NCBI GenBank assembly: GCA_002390825.1
Contig: DGQR01000128.1
Coordinates: 1 to 6,638 of the forward strand
Reading direction: 5' to 3'
From: Rhodoferax sp. UBA4409
Lineage (GTDB): Bacteria; Pseudomonadota; Gammaproteobacteria; Burkholderiales; Burkholderiaceae_C
Length of the DNA: 6,638 bases
The stretch's first letter is position 1, and each line of letters starts with the position of its first letter. The notes beneath the pieces are model-generated. The model did not search any database and was not told the DNA's origin. It was given only the letters and a program-made list of their open reading frames with translations. Of the stretch, positions 1 through 6,010 are shown piece after piece. A program made the translations under genes and the position numbers.

Positions 1-194
1 CCCACATCGAGACCGGTCCACTTGCCGTTGGAATCAGCAGCACTGAAACCAGCCAAACCTGTGTTCACACCGCAAACCACTTGGCCACGGGCCTTGACGG
101 CATCCAATGTCTTGCCAGCGTGGGCGGGTGCTGCAACGACGGCACCCAAAGCGGCAACCACGGTTGCCAGTGTTTTCAGTTTCTTCATGCTCAT
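1..194 (-). CDS. aapJ: General L-amino-acid ABC transporter, periplasmic binding protein (AapJ/BztA-like), 5' part
   Basis: Only the first 64 codons are in the window; the gene runs off the left edge. The product would be the periplasmic solute-binding subunit that delivers polar or general L-amino acids to an AapQMP-type ABC importer. A Sec signal peptide is clear: Lys-rich start (MSMKKLK), hydrophobic stretch at residues about 8-22, and a signal peptidase I site after APAHA (residue 26). The mature start GKTLDAVKARGQVVCGVNTG and the following GFSAADSNGKWTGLDV are typical of AapJ-family proteins, recognised from memory. The ATG at 194 is chosen because GGAG lies 9 bases upstream; the in-frame ATG at 188 leaves a spacing of 15. 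The 168-base region upstream carries a sigma-54 promoter and an NtrC-like site, which suits a nitrogen-scavenging transporter. The permease and ATPase genes should follow to the left of the window. Confidence 0.85.
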   Translation of the reverse strand, partial: MSMKKLKTLATVVAALGAVVAAPAHAGKTLDAVKARGQVVCGVNTGLAGFSAADSNGKWTGLDV

Positions 195-227
195 AAATCA
201 TTACTCCAAAGAATTGAATCAGCAGGG

Positions 228-244
228 TGCACCAGATTGGTGTC
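228..244. promoter_or_regulatory. NtrC-like binding site in the aapJ leader
   Basis: The plus strand reads TGCACCAGATTGGTGTC, against the NtrC consensus TGCACC-N5-GGTGCA: 10 of 12 specified bases match with correct spacing. It lies about 125 bp downstream of the start predicted for the sigma-54 promoter at 373-388. Activator sites for RpoN are usually upstream, but they work at a distance and downstream sites are known for some RpoN activators. The same bases also form a small hairpin (CACCA/TGGTG, 230-242) and overlap the palindrome GGTGCACC (226-233), so a structural role or chance remains possible. Confidence 0.5.
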
Positions 245-248
245 TGCG

Positions 249-300
249 CCCCGATTCTGACGCTGAACTGTAGCTTTGTGGGCCCGCGCCCTCATCGGGG
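249..300. repeat. Inverted repeat CCCCGAT/ATCGGGG in the aapJ leader
   Basis: A perfect 7-bp inverted repeat has arms at 249-255 and 294-300, separated by 38 bases. It would lie in the untranslated leader of aapJ if transcription starts near 362. It could form a long-range RNA stem or be a protein site. Nothing in it resembles a known riboswitch, and with this spacing chance is not excluded. Confidence 0.3.
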
Positions 301-372
301 TTTACCATCGAAAGGTATGCGGAAAAGTAATAACCTAATTCGCCGCGATCCTCCCAATAGCTGACAGCAGCA

Positions 373-388
373 AGCAGAAAGCGTGCCA
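373..388 (-). promoter_or_regulatory. Probable sigma-54 (RpoN) -24/-12 promoter for aapJ
   Basis: Read on the minus strand, 388 to 373 is TGGCACGCTTTCTGCT. The RpoN consensus is TGGCACG-N4-TTGCW. The -24 block matches 7 of 7, the -12 block has one mismatch (CTGC for TTGC), and the obligatory GG-N10-GC spacing is exact. The predicted transcription start is near 362, giving an aapJ leader of about 168 bases. RpoN with NtrC control of amino-acid uptake is well known in proteobacteria; its use here is inferred from the motif alone. Confidence 0.65.
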
Positions 389-412
389 CTCAGTAGCTTT
401 GCGCAGTGGCAC
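383..412. repeat. Perfect 8-bp inverted repeat between aapJ and the channel gene
   Basis: GTGCCACT (383-390) and AGTGGCAC (405-412) are exact reverse complements around a 14-base loop. The left arm contains the -24 element of the minus-strand sigma-54 promoter. No T-run follows on either strand, so it is not an obvious intrinsic terminator. It may be an operator or a hairpin in the leader of the channel mRNA. It also contains the upstream GTG at 383 that could be mistaken for the channel start. Confidence 0.45.
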
Positions 413-451
413 AGTAGAGCCCCCACACGCATCGCCACTTGCCATTGTTTC

Positions 452-1324
452 ATGACCACGCCCACAGAAACCTCTTCCTACCTCGGTAAACCGCTAGACG
501 GCTGGCGCTTAAAGCTGTTCACTATCATTTTTGAGGCCGATACCCGTGCCGGGCGGCTGTTCGACCAGTGCCTCATTTTTGCCATTCTGCTCAGTGTGGC
601 AGTGGTGGCCATGGGGAGCGTGGGCGCGGTGGCGGACCGGGTTGGCATCTGGTTCGAGGTGCTGGAGTGGGTGTTCACCCTCCTGTTTACTGCTGAATAC
701 GTCGCCCGCCTCCTGTGTGTGCGGCACCCGATGCGCTATGCCCTGAGCTTTTACGGGGTGATCGACCTGCTGGCCTTGCTGCCCACCTACGTGGCGCTCT
801 TGGTGCCTGAGGTCTCCGCCCTGATTGATGTGCGGGTGCTGCGTTTGTTGCGCGTCTTCCGGGTGTTCAAGCTCACCGCCTATGTGCAGGAGTACCAGGC
901 ATTGGCCCGCGCATTGGCCGCCAGCCGGCGCAAGATTTCGGTGTTTTTGTCAGCGGTGCTCATGATTGTGCTGGTCATGGGGACGTTGATGTACGTCGTC
1001 GAAGGCCCGGCCAACGGGTTTACGAGCATCCCGACCTCGGTGTACTGGGCGGTGACCACCATGACCACGGTGGGGTTTGGCGACATCACGCCCAAAACCG
1101 ATCTGGGCCGCTTTATCGCCTCTTGCATGATGTTGCTGGGCTGGGGCACTCTGGCGGTGCCCACCGGCATCGTGACGTCCGAGATGGCCTCTTTGCGCGG
1201 AGCCCCAGCGCCCGCCACCACCCGCACCTGCCATGAATGCCTGACGGAGGGTCATTTGCCCGAGGCGCGCTATTGCCTGCACTGTGGGGCACACTTGTCA
1301 CCGTATTTCCGCGACATTCCCTGA
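452..1324 (+). CDS. Six-TM voltage-gated potassium channel (ion transporter family) with C-terminal zinc ribbon
   Basis: This 290-residue inner-membrane protein has the full Kv-type plan. S1 is at about 38-56, S2 66-90, S3 98-118, and the S4 voltage sensor at 126-140 has a basic residue every third position (R128, R131, R134, R137, K140). S5 spans about 162-184, the pore loop carries the K+ selectivity filter TVGFG at 206-210 followed by D211, and S6 spans 219-245. It should pass K+ in response to membrane potential. After S6 there is no RCK/TrkA-N domain. Instead, a short tail holds two Cys pairs (C260-x2-C263 and C275-x2-C278, the latter followed by GAHL), which looks like a zinc ribbon. 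The ATG at 452 is preferred because conserved-looking sequence begins there; an in-frame GTG at 383 would add 23 unlikely residues encoded across an inverted repeat. Neither start has a strong Shine-Dalgarno. It is the first gene of a probable three-gene unit. Confidence 0.88.
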   Translation: MTTPTETSSYLGKPLDGWRLKLFTIIFEADTRAGRLFDQCLIFAILLSVAVVAMGSVGAVADRVGIWFEVLEWVFTLLFTAEYVARLLCVRHPMRYALSFYGVIDLLALLPTYVALLVPEVSALIDVRVLRLLRVFRVFKLTAYVQEYQALARALAASRRKISVFLSAVLMIVLVMGTLMYVVEGPANGFTSIPTSVYWAVTTMTTVGFGDITPKTDLGRFIASCMMLLGWGTLAVPTGIVTSEMASLRGAPAPATTRTCHECLTEGHLPEARYCLHCGAHLSPYFRDIP

Positions 1325-1347
1325 GCCCCCCATAACAAGGAGACACC

Positions 1348-2370
1348 ATGTTCGAAACCGCGATTGCCGGCAGCCTGCCCAAACCCTCTTGGTTGTCAGA
1401 GACCGAGAAACTCTGGCCCCAATGGAAACTGGCCGGCCCCGACCTGCAACAAGCCAAGGCAGATGCCACCTTGCTGTGGATCAAAGCCCAAGAGGACGCG
1501 GGCCTTGATGTTGTAGGCGATGGTGAGCAGAGCCGCCAGCACTTTGTGCATGGCTTTCTGGAGCAGGTAGAAGGGATCGACTTCGACAACAAAGTCACCA
1601 TGGGCATCCGCAACAACCGCTACGACGCGCAGGTCCCCCAGGTCATCGCAGCGCTGCGCCTCAAAGGTCGGGTGCACGCGTTTGAAGCCCAACTGGCCCG
1701 CGCCCACACCAAGAAAAAACTCAAATTCACTCTGCCCGGCCCGCTGACCATTGTGGACACCGTGGCTGACCGTTTTTACGGCGACAAGAAAACCATGGCG
1801 TTTGCTTTTGCCGAGCTGCTGAACCAGGAAGCCCTGGCCCTGCAGGCCGATGGGGTGGACATCATTCAGTTCGACGAGCCGGGTTTTAATGTCTACATGC
1901 AAGACGCGGTGGACTGGGGTGTGCAGGCCCTCGAGATTGCGGCCCGCGGCCTGACCTGCACCACGGCGGTTCATATTTGCTATGGCTACGGCATCAAAGC
2001 CAACAACGACTGGAAAGAAACCCTTGGCCAAGAGTGGCGCCAATACGCGCAGGTCTTTCCCGCGCTGGCGGCCAGCAGCATCCAACAGGTGAGTCTGGAG
2101 TGCTACCAGTCGCATGTGCCGCCGGACCTGATGGCTTTGCTCAAGGACAAGGACGTCATGGTGGGCGTGATCGATGTCGCCAGCGATGTGATTGAAACCC
2201 CCGAGCAGGTGGCAGACACCATCGGCATCGCGCTGCAGCATGTGCCGCGCCACCGCATCTTCCCTTGCACCAACTGCGGGCTGGCCCCCATGAGCCGTGA
2301 GGTCGCCACCAAAAAGCTCGAAGCCCTGGCCCAGGGCGCCGCATTGGCGCGCCAACGCTACGGAGCCTGA
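1348..2370 (+). CDS. B12-independent methionine synthase, core catalytic domain only (MetE C-terminal-like, probably MesD family)
   Basis: The 340-residue cytosolic enzyme corresponds to the catalytic C-terminal barrel of MetE, without the N-terminal half of full-length MetE (about 750 aa). It is expected to transfer a methyl group to homocysteine to make methionine. The zinc ligands can be placed: H209 and C211 (HIC), E251 (SLEC) and C310 (TNCG). Other family marks are GSLPKP near the start (8-13), GDGEQ at 57-61 and QFDEP at 174-178. The TAVHICYGYGIKAN and WRQY stretches resemble the proteobacterial core-MetE group called MesD, which is described as folate-independent and as needing the partner MesX (DUF1852). 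That subfamily assignment is from memory. No DUF1852 gene is in this window. AAGGAG at 1337-1342 lies 5 bases before the ATG. The gene starts 23 bp after the channel stop and ends 2 bp before the next start, so co-transcription is likely. No methionine riboswitch is visible in the short gap. Confidence 0.85.
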   Translation: MFETAIAGSLPKPSWLSETEKLWPQWKLAGPDLQQAKADATLLWIKAQEDAGLDVVGDGEQSRQHFVHGFLEQVEGIDFDNKVTMGIRNNRYDAQVPQVIAALRLKGRVHAFEAQLARAHTKKKLKFTLPGPLTIVDTVADRFYGDKKTMAFAFAELLNQEALALQADGVDIIQFDEPGFNVYMQDAVDWGVQALEIAARGLTCTTAVHICYGYGIKANNDWKETLGQEWRQYAQVFPALAASSIQQVSLECYQSHVPPDLMALLKDKDVMVGVIDVASDVIETPEQVADTIGIALQHVPRHRIFPCTNCGLAPMSREVATKKLEALAQGAALARQRYGA

Positions 2371-2372
2371 CG

Positions 2373-3548
2373 GTGGCCGCCACGCCCGATACCGGGTTTG
2401 ACGCGCCCGCCCTGGAAGCCCTCGGCCGGGTGCTGCAAGCCGAGGTAGACAAAGGCCGCTTGCCCGGTGCGGTGGCCCTGATTGCCCGGCGGGGCCAGAC
2501 CGTGTTGCACCGTGCCTGGGGCCAGCAAAATCCGGCGGATGGCACGCCCATGGCTGCGGACAGTATTTTTCGCATCTACTCCATGACCAAGCCGCTGGTG
2601 TCGGTGGCGATCATGCAACTGGTCGAGCGCGGGCAACTGCTGCTCAGCGACCCCGTGGGCCAGCACTTGAGCGAGTTTGCGGCGGTATTGGTAGACGACG
2701 GCCAAACCCCGGCCCCGCGCGCACCTGCCCGGGAGCCCACGGTGCAAGACCTGTTGCGCCACACCTCCGGCTTGACCTACGAGATATTGGGCGACGACGC
2801 CATTCAGCAGCGTTATGCGGCTGCCGGTCTAGGCACCCGCCAGCTCAGTAACACCGGCTTTTCGCACGCCTTGGCGGCCATCCCCTATCGCTATGAACCC
2901 GGCAGCATCTGGCAATACAGCAGGGCCACCGACCTCCTGGGCGCTTTGCTCGAGCGGGTCACCGGCCAGCCGCTGGGCGACTATTTGCAGGCCCACATCC
3001 TGGGGCCCCTGGGCATGGTGGATACCGCGTTTGTGGTGCCTCCCGACAAGCACCACCGCATTGCCGAGCCCTTTGCCCACGATCCCGATGGCGGCCAGCC
3101 AATGCCCTTGATGGATCTGCGCCGAACCACGCCCATGCAGGCGGGCGGTGCGGGGTTGGGTTCCACCGCGGCGGATTACGCGCGCTTTTTGCAGTGCATG
3201 TTGAGTGGCGGCTCTCTGGATGGTGCGCGCATATTGAGTCCGGCTTCGGTGCGCTTGATGACTGCTGACCACTTGGGCGATATTCCGGTCAACCGCAGCG
3301 GCCGCGCTGCGGAGCTGCTGCCACCGGGCCACGGCTTTGGCCTGGGCTTTGCTGTGCGGTTGCAAGAGGGCTTGGGCAGCCAGCTGGGCAGCAAGGGCAT
3401 GTACTACTGGAGCGGCATTTCCGGCACCGTGTTTTTTGTGGACCCTGCCAAAGACTTCTTTGCCATCTTGCTCACCCAGGCGCCCAACCAGCGCAGCTGG
3501 TACCGGCCGCTGTTCCGCAACCTGGTGTACGCCGCGTTGAACGATTGA
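2373..3548 (+). CDS. Serine hydrolase of the class C beta-lactamase / family VIII esterase fold
   Basis: The 391-residue protein has the penicillin-binding-protein-like hydrolase motifs: SMTK with nucleophile S70 and general base K73, the tyrosine motif Y182-S183-R184 (in place of Y-A-N), and W346-S-G late in the chain where family VIII esterases carry W-G-G. HTSGL at 130-134 and the GPLGM motif at 211-215 are also typical. There is no signal peptide, so a cytosolic ester hydrolase is likelier than a periplasmic beta-lactamase. Its substrate cannot be told. Translation starts at GTG 2373, 2 bp after the upstream stop. The Shine-Dalgarno GGAG (2362-2365) sits inside the end of the methionine-synthase gene, which suggests translational coupling. 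It is the last gene of the plus-strand unit and is followed 14 bp later by a strong stem-loop. Confidence 0.85.
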   Translation: MAATPDTGFDAPALEALGRVLQAEVDKGRLPGAVALIARRGQTVLHRAWGQQNPADGTPMAADSIFRIYSMTKPLVSVAIMQLVERGQLLLSDPVGQHLSEFAAVLVDDGQTPAPRAPAREPTVQDLLRHTSGLTYEILGDDAIQQRYAAAGLGTRQLSNTGFSHALAAIPYRYEPGSIWQYSRATDLLGALLERVTGQPLGDYLQAHILGPLGMVDTAFVVPPDKHHRIAEPFAHDPDGGQPMPLMDLRRTTPMQAGGAGLGSTAADYARFLQCMLSGGSLDGARILSPASVRLMTADHLGDIPVNRSGRAAELLPPGHGFGLGFAVRLQEGLGSQLGSKGMYYWSGISGTVFFVDPAKDFFAILLTQAPNQRSWYRPLFRNLVYAALND

Positions 3549-3562
3549 ACTCCAGCGTCACG

Positions 3563-3606
3563 GGGCTAGAGTCACCTATAAAAAGTGCCTCTAGCCCTCT
3601 ATTTGA
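3563..3606 (+). terminator. Probable intrinsic terminator after the serine hydrolase
   Basis: GGGCTAGAG (3563-3571) pairs perfectly with CTCTAGCCC (3589-3597). Inside, CAC (3573-3575) pairs with GTG (3585-3587) after one mismatch, leaving a 9-base loop. This stem of 9+3 bp starts 14 bases after the hydrolase stop and is followed by TCTATTTGATT, a broken T-tract. It may stop transcription mainly on the plus strand; on the minus strand no T-run follows the stem. Confidence 0.6.
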
Positions 3607-3638
3607 TTGCGCAGATAGCTATAAAAACAATAGCAATT
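3580..3638. repeat. Dispersed intergenic repeat of Comamonadaceae type
   Basis: The stretch from the A-run and GTGCCTCTAGCCC through GCGCAGATAGCTAT and ATAGCAAT resembles a short repeat I recall in many intergenic regions of Comamonadaceae. Within it, GCTAT (3618-3622) pairs with ATAGC (3630-3634) over a 7-base A-rich loop, and ATTGC (3606-3610) pairs with GCAAT (3633-3637) as an alternative outer arm. It fills the gap between two convergent genes. Copy number cannot be judged from one copy in this window. Confidence 0.5.
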
Positions 3639-3661
3639 CGCTTTTGCTGCCAAGGACGTGA

Positions 3662-4708
3662 TCAGCCCTTGGCGACTTCCAGCACCAGCTTACCGAAGTT
3701 CTCGCCGTTAAACAGCTTGAGCAGCGTCTCGGGGAAGGTTTGCAGGCCCACCACCACGTCTTCCTTGCTCTTCATGCGGCCGTCTTTCAGGTAGCCGGCC
3801 ATTTCTGCCACGGCCAGGTGGTAGCGGTCGGCGTAGTCGAACACCACAATGCCTTCCATGCGCGCGCGGTTCACCAGCAGGCTCAGGTAGTTTTTGGGGC
3901 CTTGCACGGCGGTCGTGTTGTTGTACTGGCTGATGGCGCCGCAGATGATGATGCGGGCCTTGCGGTTGATGCGGGTCAGCACATCGTCCAGAATCTCGCC
4001 GCCCACGTTGTCGAAGTAAATGTCCACGCCGCTGGGGCAGTGCTCTTTGAGGCCCGCGCGTACGGCGCCGGGGCCGGCTTTGTAGTCGATGCAGGCGTCA
4101 AAGCCCAGTTCCTTGACCACCCACTCGCACTTGGCCGGGCCGCCGGCAATACCGACCACGCGCAAGCCCAAAATCTTGGCAACCTGGCCTACGGTCTGAC
4201 CCACGGCACCGGCGGCACCGGAGATCACGATGGTCTCGCCCGCCTTGGGCTGGCCCACGTCCATCAGGCCGAAATAGCCGGTCATCCCAGGCATACCCAG
4301 CACATTGAGCCACTGGGTCAGGGTGCCGGCGCGCAGGTCGATCTTGACCAGGCCGTTGCGCTTCATCTCGTCTTTGGCAATCGTGATGTATTCCTGCACA
4401 CCAAAGCCTGCGCTCACATAGTCGCCCACGGCGAACTTGTCGTTCTTGCTAGCCACCACCACGCCCACGCCACCAGCGCGCATGACTTCACCAATGCCCA
4501 CCGGCGGGATGTAGCTCTTGCCTTCGTTCATCCAGCCGCGCATCGCGGGGTCCAGGCTCAGCGCCAAGGTTTTCAGGGTGACACCACCTTCAGCAGGCTC
4601 AGCCACCGGCTCGGAGGTGTGGCTCCAGTCGCTGGCTTTGGGCATGCCCACGGGGCGCGCGGCCAGGCGAATCTGGTGGTTGGTCAGGGTGGACAGGGCT
4701 TGGGTCAT
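3662..4708 (-). CDS. NADP(H)-dependent MDR-family oxidoreductase (CurA / prostaglandin-reductase-like)
   Basis: The 348-residue cytosolic enzyme belongs to the zinc-free medium-chain dehydrogenase/reductases that reduce activated C=C bonds of enones using NADPH. The N-terminal GroES-like domain (about 1-130) has LSLDPAMRGWM at 50-60 and PPVGIGEVM at 68-76. These are hallmarks of the CurA/leukotriene B4 dehydrogenase group. LGMPGMTGYFGL (137-148) leads into the Rossmann domain with the nucleotide loop SGAAGAVG (163-170), VVGIAGG (184-190) and YFDNVGG (231-237). The end NFGKLVLEVA is also characteristic. No structural or catalytic zinc cysteines are seen. Length is normal for the family. GGAG sits 5 bases before the ATG. 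The 70-bp gap upstream holds a small GGTA/TACC inverted repeat (4748-4761) but no convincing promoter, so read-through from the DUF1003 gene is possible. The physiological substrate is unknown. Confidence 0.88.
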   Translation of the reverse strand: MTQALSTLTNHQIRLAARPVGMPKASDWSHTSEPVAEPAEGGVTLKTLALSLDPAMRGWMNEGKSYIPPVGIGEVMRAGGVGVVVASKNDKFAVGDYVSAGFGVQEYITIAKDEMKRNGLVKIDLRAGTLTQWLNVLGMPGMTGYFGLMDVGQPKAGETIVISGAAGAVGQTVGQVAKILGLRVVGIAGGPAKCEWVVKELGFDACIDYKAGPGAVRAGLKEHCPSGVDIYFDNVGGEILDDVLTRINRKARIIICGAISQYNNTTAVQGPKNYLSLLVNRARMEGIVVFDYADRYHLAVAEMAGYLKDGRMKSKEDVVVGLQTFPETLLKLFNGENFGKLVLEVAKG

Positions 4709-4778
4709 AAGGGCTCCGGGGGAAGGGGGTCAACAATGGTCGCGGATGGTAGCGCCGTACCGTGCGTAGCTTGGTAGC

Positions 4779-5327
4779 CTAGGTGACAAGCGGGGGCTTG
4801 CCGCGCAGCTCGGCCAACTGGCTGGACAGTTCTTTGACGGCCTGTGTCAGCAGCAAAAGCTCCTTGTCTTTGAGCAGATCGATTTTTTCGTGCAGCAGTT
4901 CAATTTCCAGCTCTGCTTTCACATTCACCTCGTAGTCGCTCTCGGCGTGTTTGCGGTCCAGCTCGGACTGGCGGTTCTGGCTCATCATGATGGCCGGTGC
5001 TGTGTAGGCAGCCTGGAAAGACAGCAGCAGGTTGAGCAGGATGAAAGGATAGGGGTCCCAGGCGTGCGACCCGGTCAGCACATTGCCGGTGATCCACACC
5101 ACGATCAAGCCACTCTGGATCAAGATGAAGCGCCAAGACCCCACGGTGCGCGCCACTACGTCTGCCATGCGCTGCCCGCGGGTGGCGGGTGGCAGGTCAA
5201 AGTGCTCTGGCGCAGCGGTGACTTTGGGCGGGTGCTTGTGGCGGTGTTTGCGCCGGTGTTCACGCAGCAGACCGAGCTGGTGTTGGTCTACCGTTGCCGG
5301 TTTGTGGGTGGTGTTATCAGTGGGCAT
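4779..5327 (-). CDS. DUF1003-family inner-membrane protein
   Basis: The 182-residue protein is of unknown function. The N-terminal 50 residues are hydrophilic and rich in His/Lys/Arg (HRRKHRHKH at 24-32). The DUF1003 core follows: ADVVARTVGSWRFI (55-68), TM1 at about 66-84, WDPYPFILLNLLLS (90-103), TM2 at about 93-112, then APAIMMSQNRQ and DR at 110-125. Residues about 126-176 (YEVNVKAELEIELLHEKIDLL and beyond) are charged and heptad-like, probably a cytoplasmic coiled coil. The ATG at 5327 has GGAGG 5 bases upstream. It is the last gene of the probable hemerythrin operon, 49 bp after the YitT stop. That gap can fold into a stem covering the Shine-Dalgarno. No clear terminator follows. Confidence 0.85.
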   Translation of the reverse strand: MPTDNTTHKPATVDQHQLGLLREHRRKHRHKHPPKVTAAPEHFDLPPATRGQRMADVVARTVGSWRFILIQSGLIVVWITGNVLTGSHAWDPYPFILLNLLLSFQAAYTAPAIMMSQNRQSELDRKHAESDYEVNVKAELEIELLHEKIDLLKDKELLLLTQAVKELSSQLAELRGKPPLVT

Positions 5328-5330
5328 GTG

Positions 5331-5365
5331 GGCCTCCGGTGGTGTGCGTTGCGGTGCCGGTGGCC
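5331..5365 (-). promoter_or_regulatory. Possible hairpin hiding the DUF1003 ribosome-binding site
   Basis: In the mRNA sense, GGCCACCGG (5365-5357) can pair with CCGGAGGCC (5339-5331) with a single A-A mismatch in the middle and a 17-base loop. The 3' arm contains the GGAGG used by the DUF1003 gene, 3 bases before its ATG. Such a stem could lower translation unless ribosomes arriving from yitT open it. This is seen by base pairing only; function is inferred. Confidence 0.35.
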
Positions 5366-5376
5366 TGAGCGTGCGC

Positions 5377-5997
5377 TCAGTGGGCCATGTAGCGGCCGGC
5401 GCGGTGGTTGGTGGCCAGGGTCTGGTTCAGGGTGATGGCGCCCAGCACACTCCACAGCACATGCTGCCAATCGGTCACGCCGAATGCCAGCAGCACGATG
5501 GTGCAGTCCAGCGCCATTTGCAGGCGCCCGGCGCGCCAGCCGTATTTCTCTTGCAGGTAGAGCACCAGCACATTGAATCCACCCAGGCTGGCTTTGTGCC
5601 GGAACAAAATCAACATGCCTGTGCCCATCAGCAAGCCACCAATGACAGCGGTCGCTGCGGGGTGCAAGTGCTCAAAGCCCACCCACTGCGGCATCAGGTT
5701 AGTCAGGCCCGCCAGCAGGGCCACTGCCATGAAGGTCTTGACGGTAAACACCCGCCCCATGCGCTGGTAGGCCAGTGCGTAAAACGGCAAGTTGATCGCG
5801 AAAAAGATCAGCCCGAAATTCCAGCCCGTGGCGTAGTGCAGCCAGAAGGCCACCCCTGCGGTGCCACCGGTCAGCAGGCCGACCTGCTTGAACATCAAGA
5901 CCCCCAGCGCCACAAAAATGGTGCCGGTCAAAAGGGCTTGCAGGTCTTCAGTGGGGCGGTGGCGCAGGTCTGTGGTGCTGTCAGGGGTTTGGGGCAT
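5377..5997 (-). CDS. YitT-family multi-pass membrane protein (membrane domain only)
   Basis: The 206-residue protein has several hydrophobic segments at about 20-38, 60-77, 85-103, 112-133 and 160-192. The family motif LLTGGTAGVAFWLHYATGWNFG begins at residue 41. A second similar stretch, SLGGFNVLVLYLQEKYGWRAG from 137, suggests the internal duplication common in this family. Typical Bacillus-type YitT proteins carry an added C-terminal DUF2179 domain of about 80 residues; this one ends soon after the last TM segment and lacks it. The transported substrate, if any, is unknown. The ATG at 5997 is 13 bp after the hemerythrin stop and lacks a good Shine-Dalgarno, so translation probably depends on coupling. 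A longer in-frame reading to 6219 is rejected because it overlaps the hemerythrin gene with implausible sequence. Confidence 0.82.
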   Translation of the reverse strand: MPQTPDSTTDLRHRPTEDLQALLTGTIFVALGVLMFKQVGLLTGGTAGVAFWLHYATGWNFGLIFFAINLPFYALAYQRMGRVFTVKTFMAVALLAGLTNLMPQWVGFEHLHPAATAVIGGLLMGTGMLILFRHKASLGGFNVLVLYLQEKYGWRAGRLQMALDCTIVLLAFGVTDWQHVLWSVLGAITLNQTLATNHRAGRYMAH

Positions 5998-6010
5998 CGG
6001 GCGAGTGTAG

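Noticed and set aside
22..273. A small plus-strand reading frame of 83 codons at the left end
   Set aside because: Most of it is antisense to the signal peptide and N-terminus of the amino-acid-binding protein, and it has no ribosome-binding site or recognisable feature.
407..423. A plus-strand sigma-54 promoter for the channel gene
   Set aside because: TGGCACA is present, but the downstream GC is at N9 rather than N10 and the -12 block does not match; RpoN is strict about this spacing.
383..451. GTG at 383 as start of the channel gene
   Set aside because: The added 23 residues are not membrane- or family-like and lie over a perfect inverted repeat and the opposing sigma-54 promoter; the ATG at 452 begins plausible protein sequence.
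1396..2355. A minus-strand reading frame of 319 codons
   Set aside because: It lies wholly antisense to the methionine synthase, whose zinc ligands and motifs are intact; the composition is that of a shadow frame.
4748..4761. GGTA/TACC inverted repeat upstream of the MDR gene as an operator
   Set aside because: The arms are only 4 bp with mismatches within, and no promoter elements surround it; chance is the simplest explanation.
3740..4777. A long plus-strand reading frame of 345 codons
   Set aside because: It is antisense to the MDR oxidoreductase, is dominated by His/Ala/Val/Gly repeats typical of a reversed GC-rich frame, and shows no family motif.
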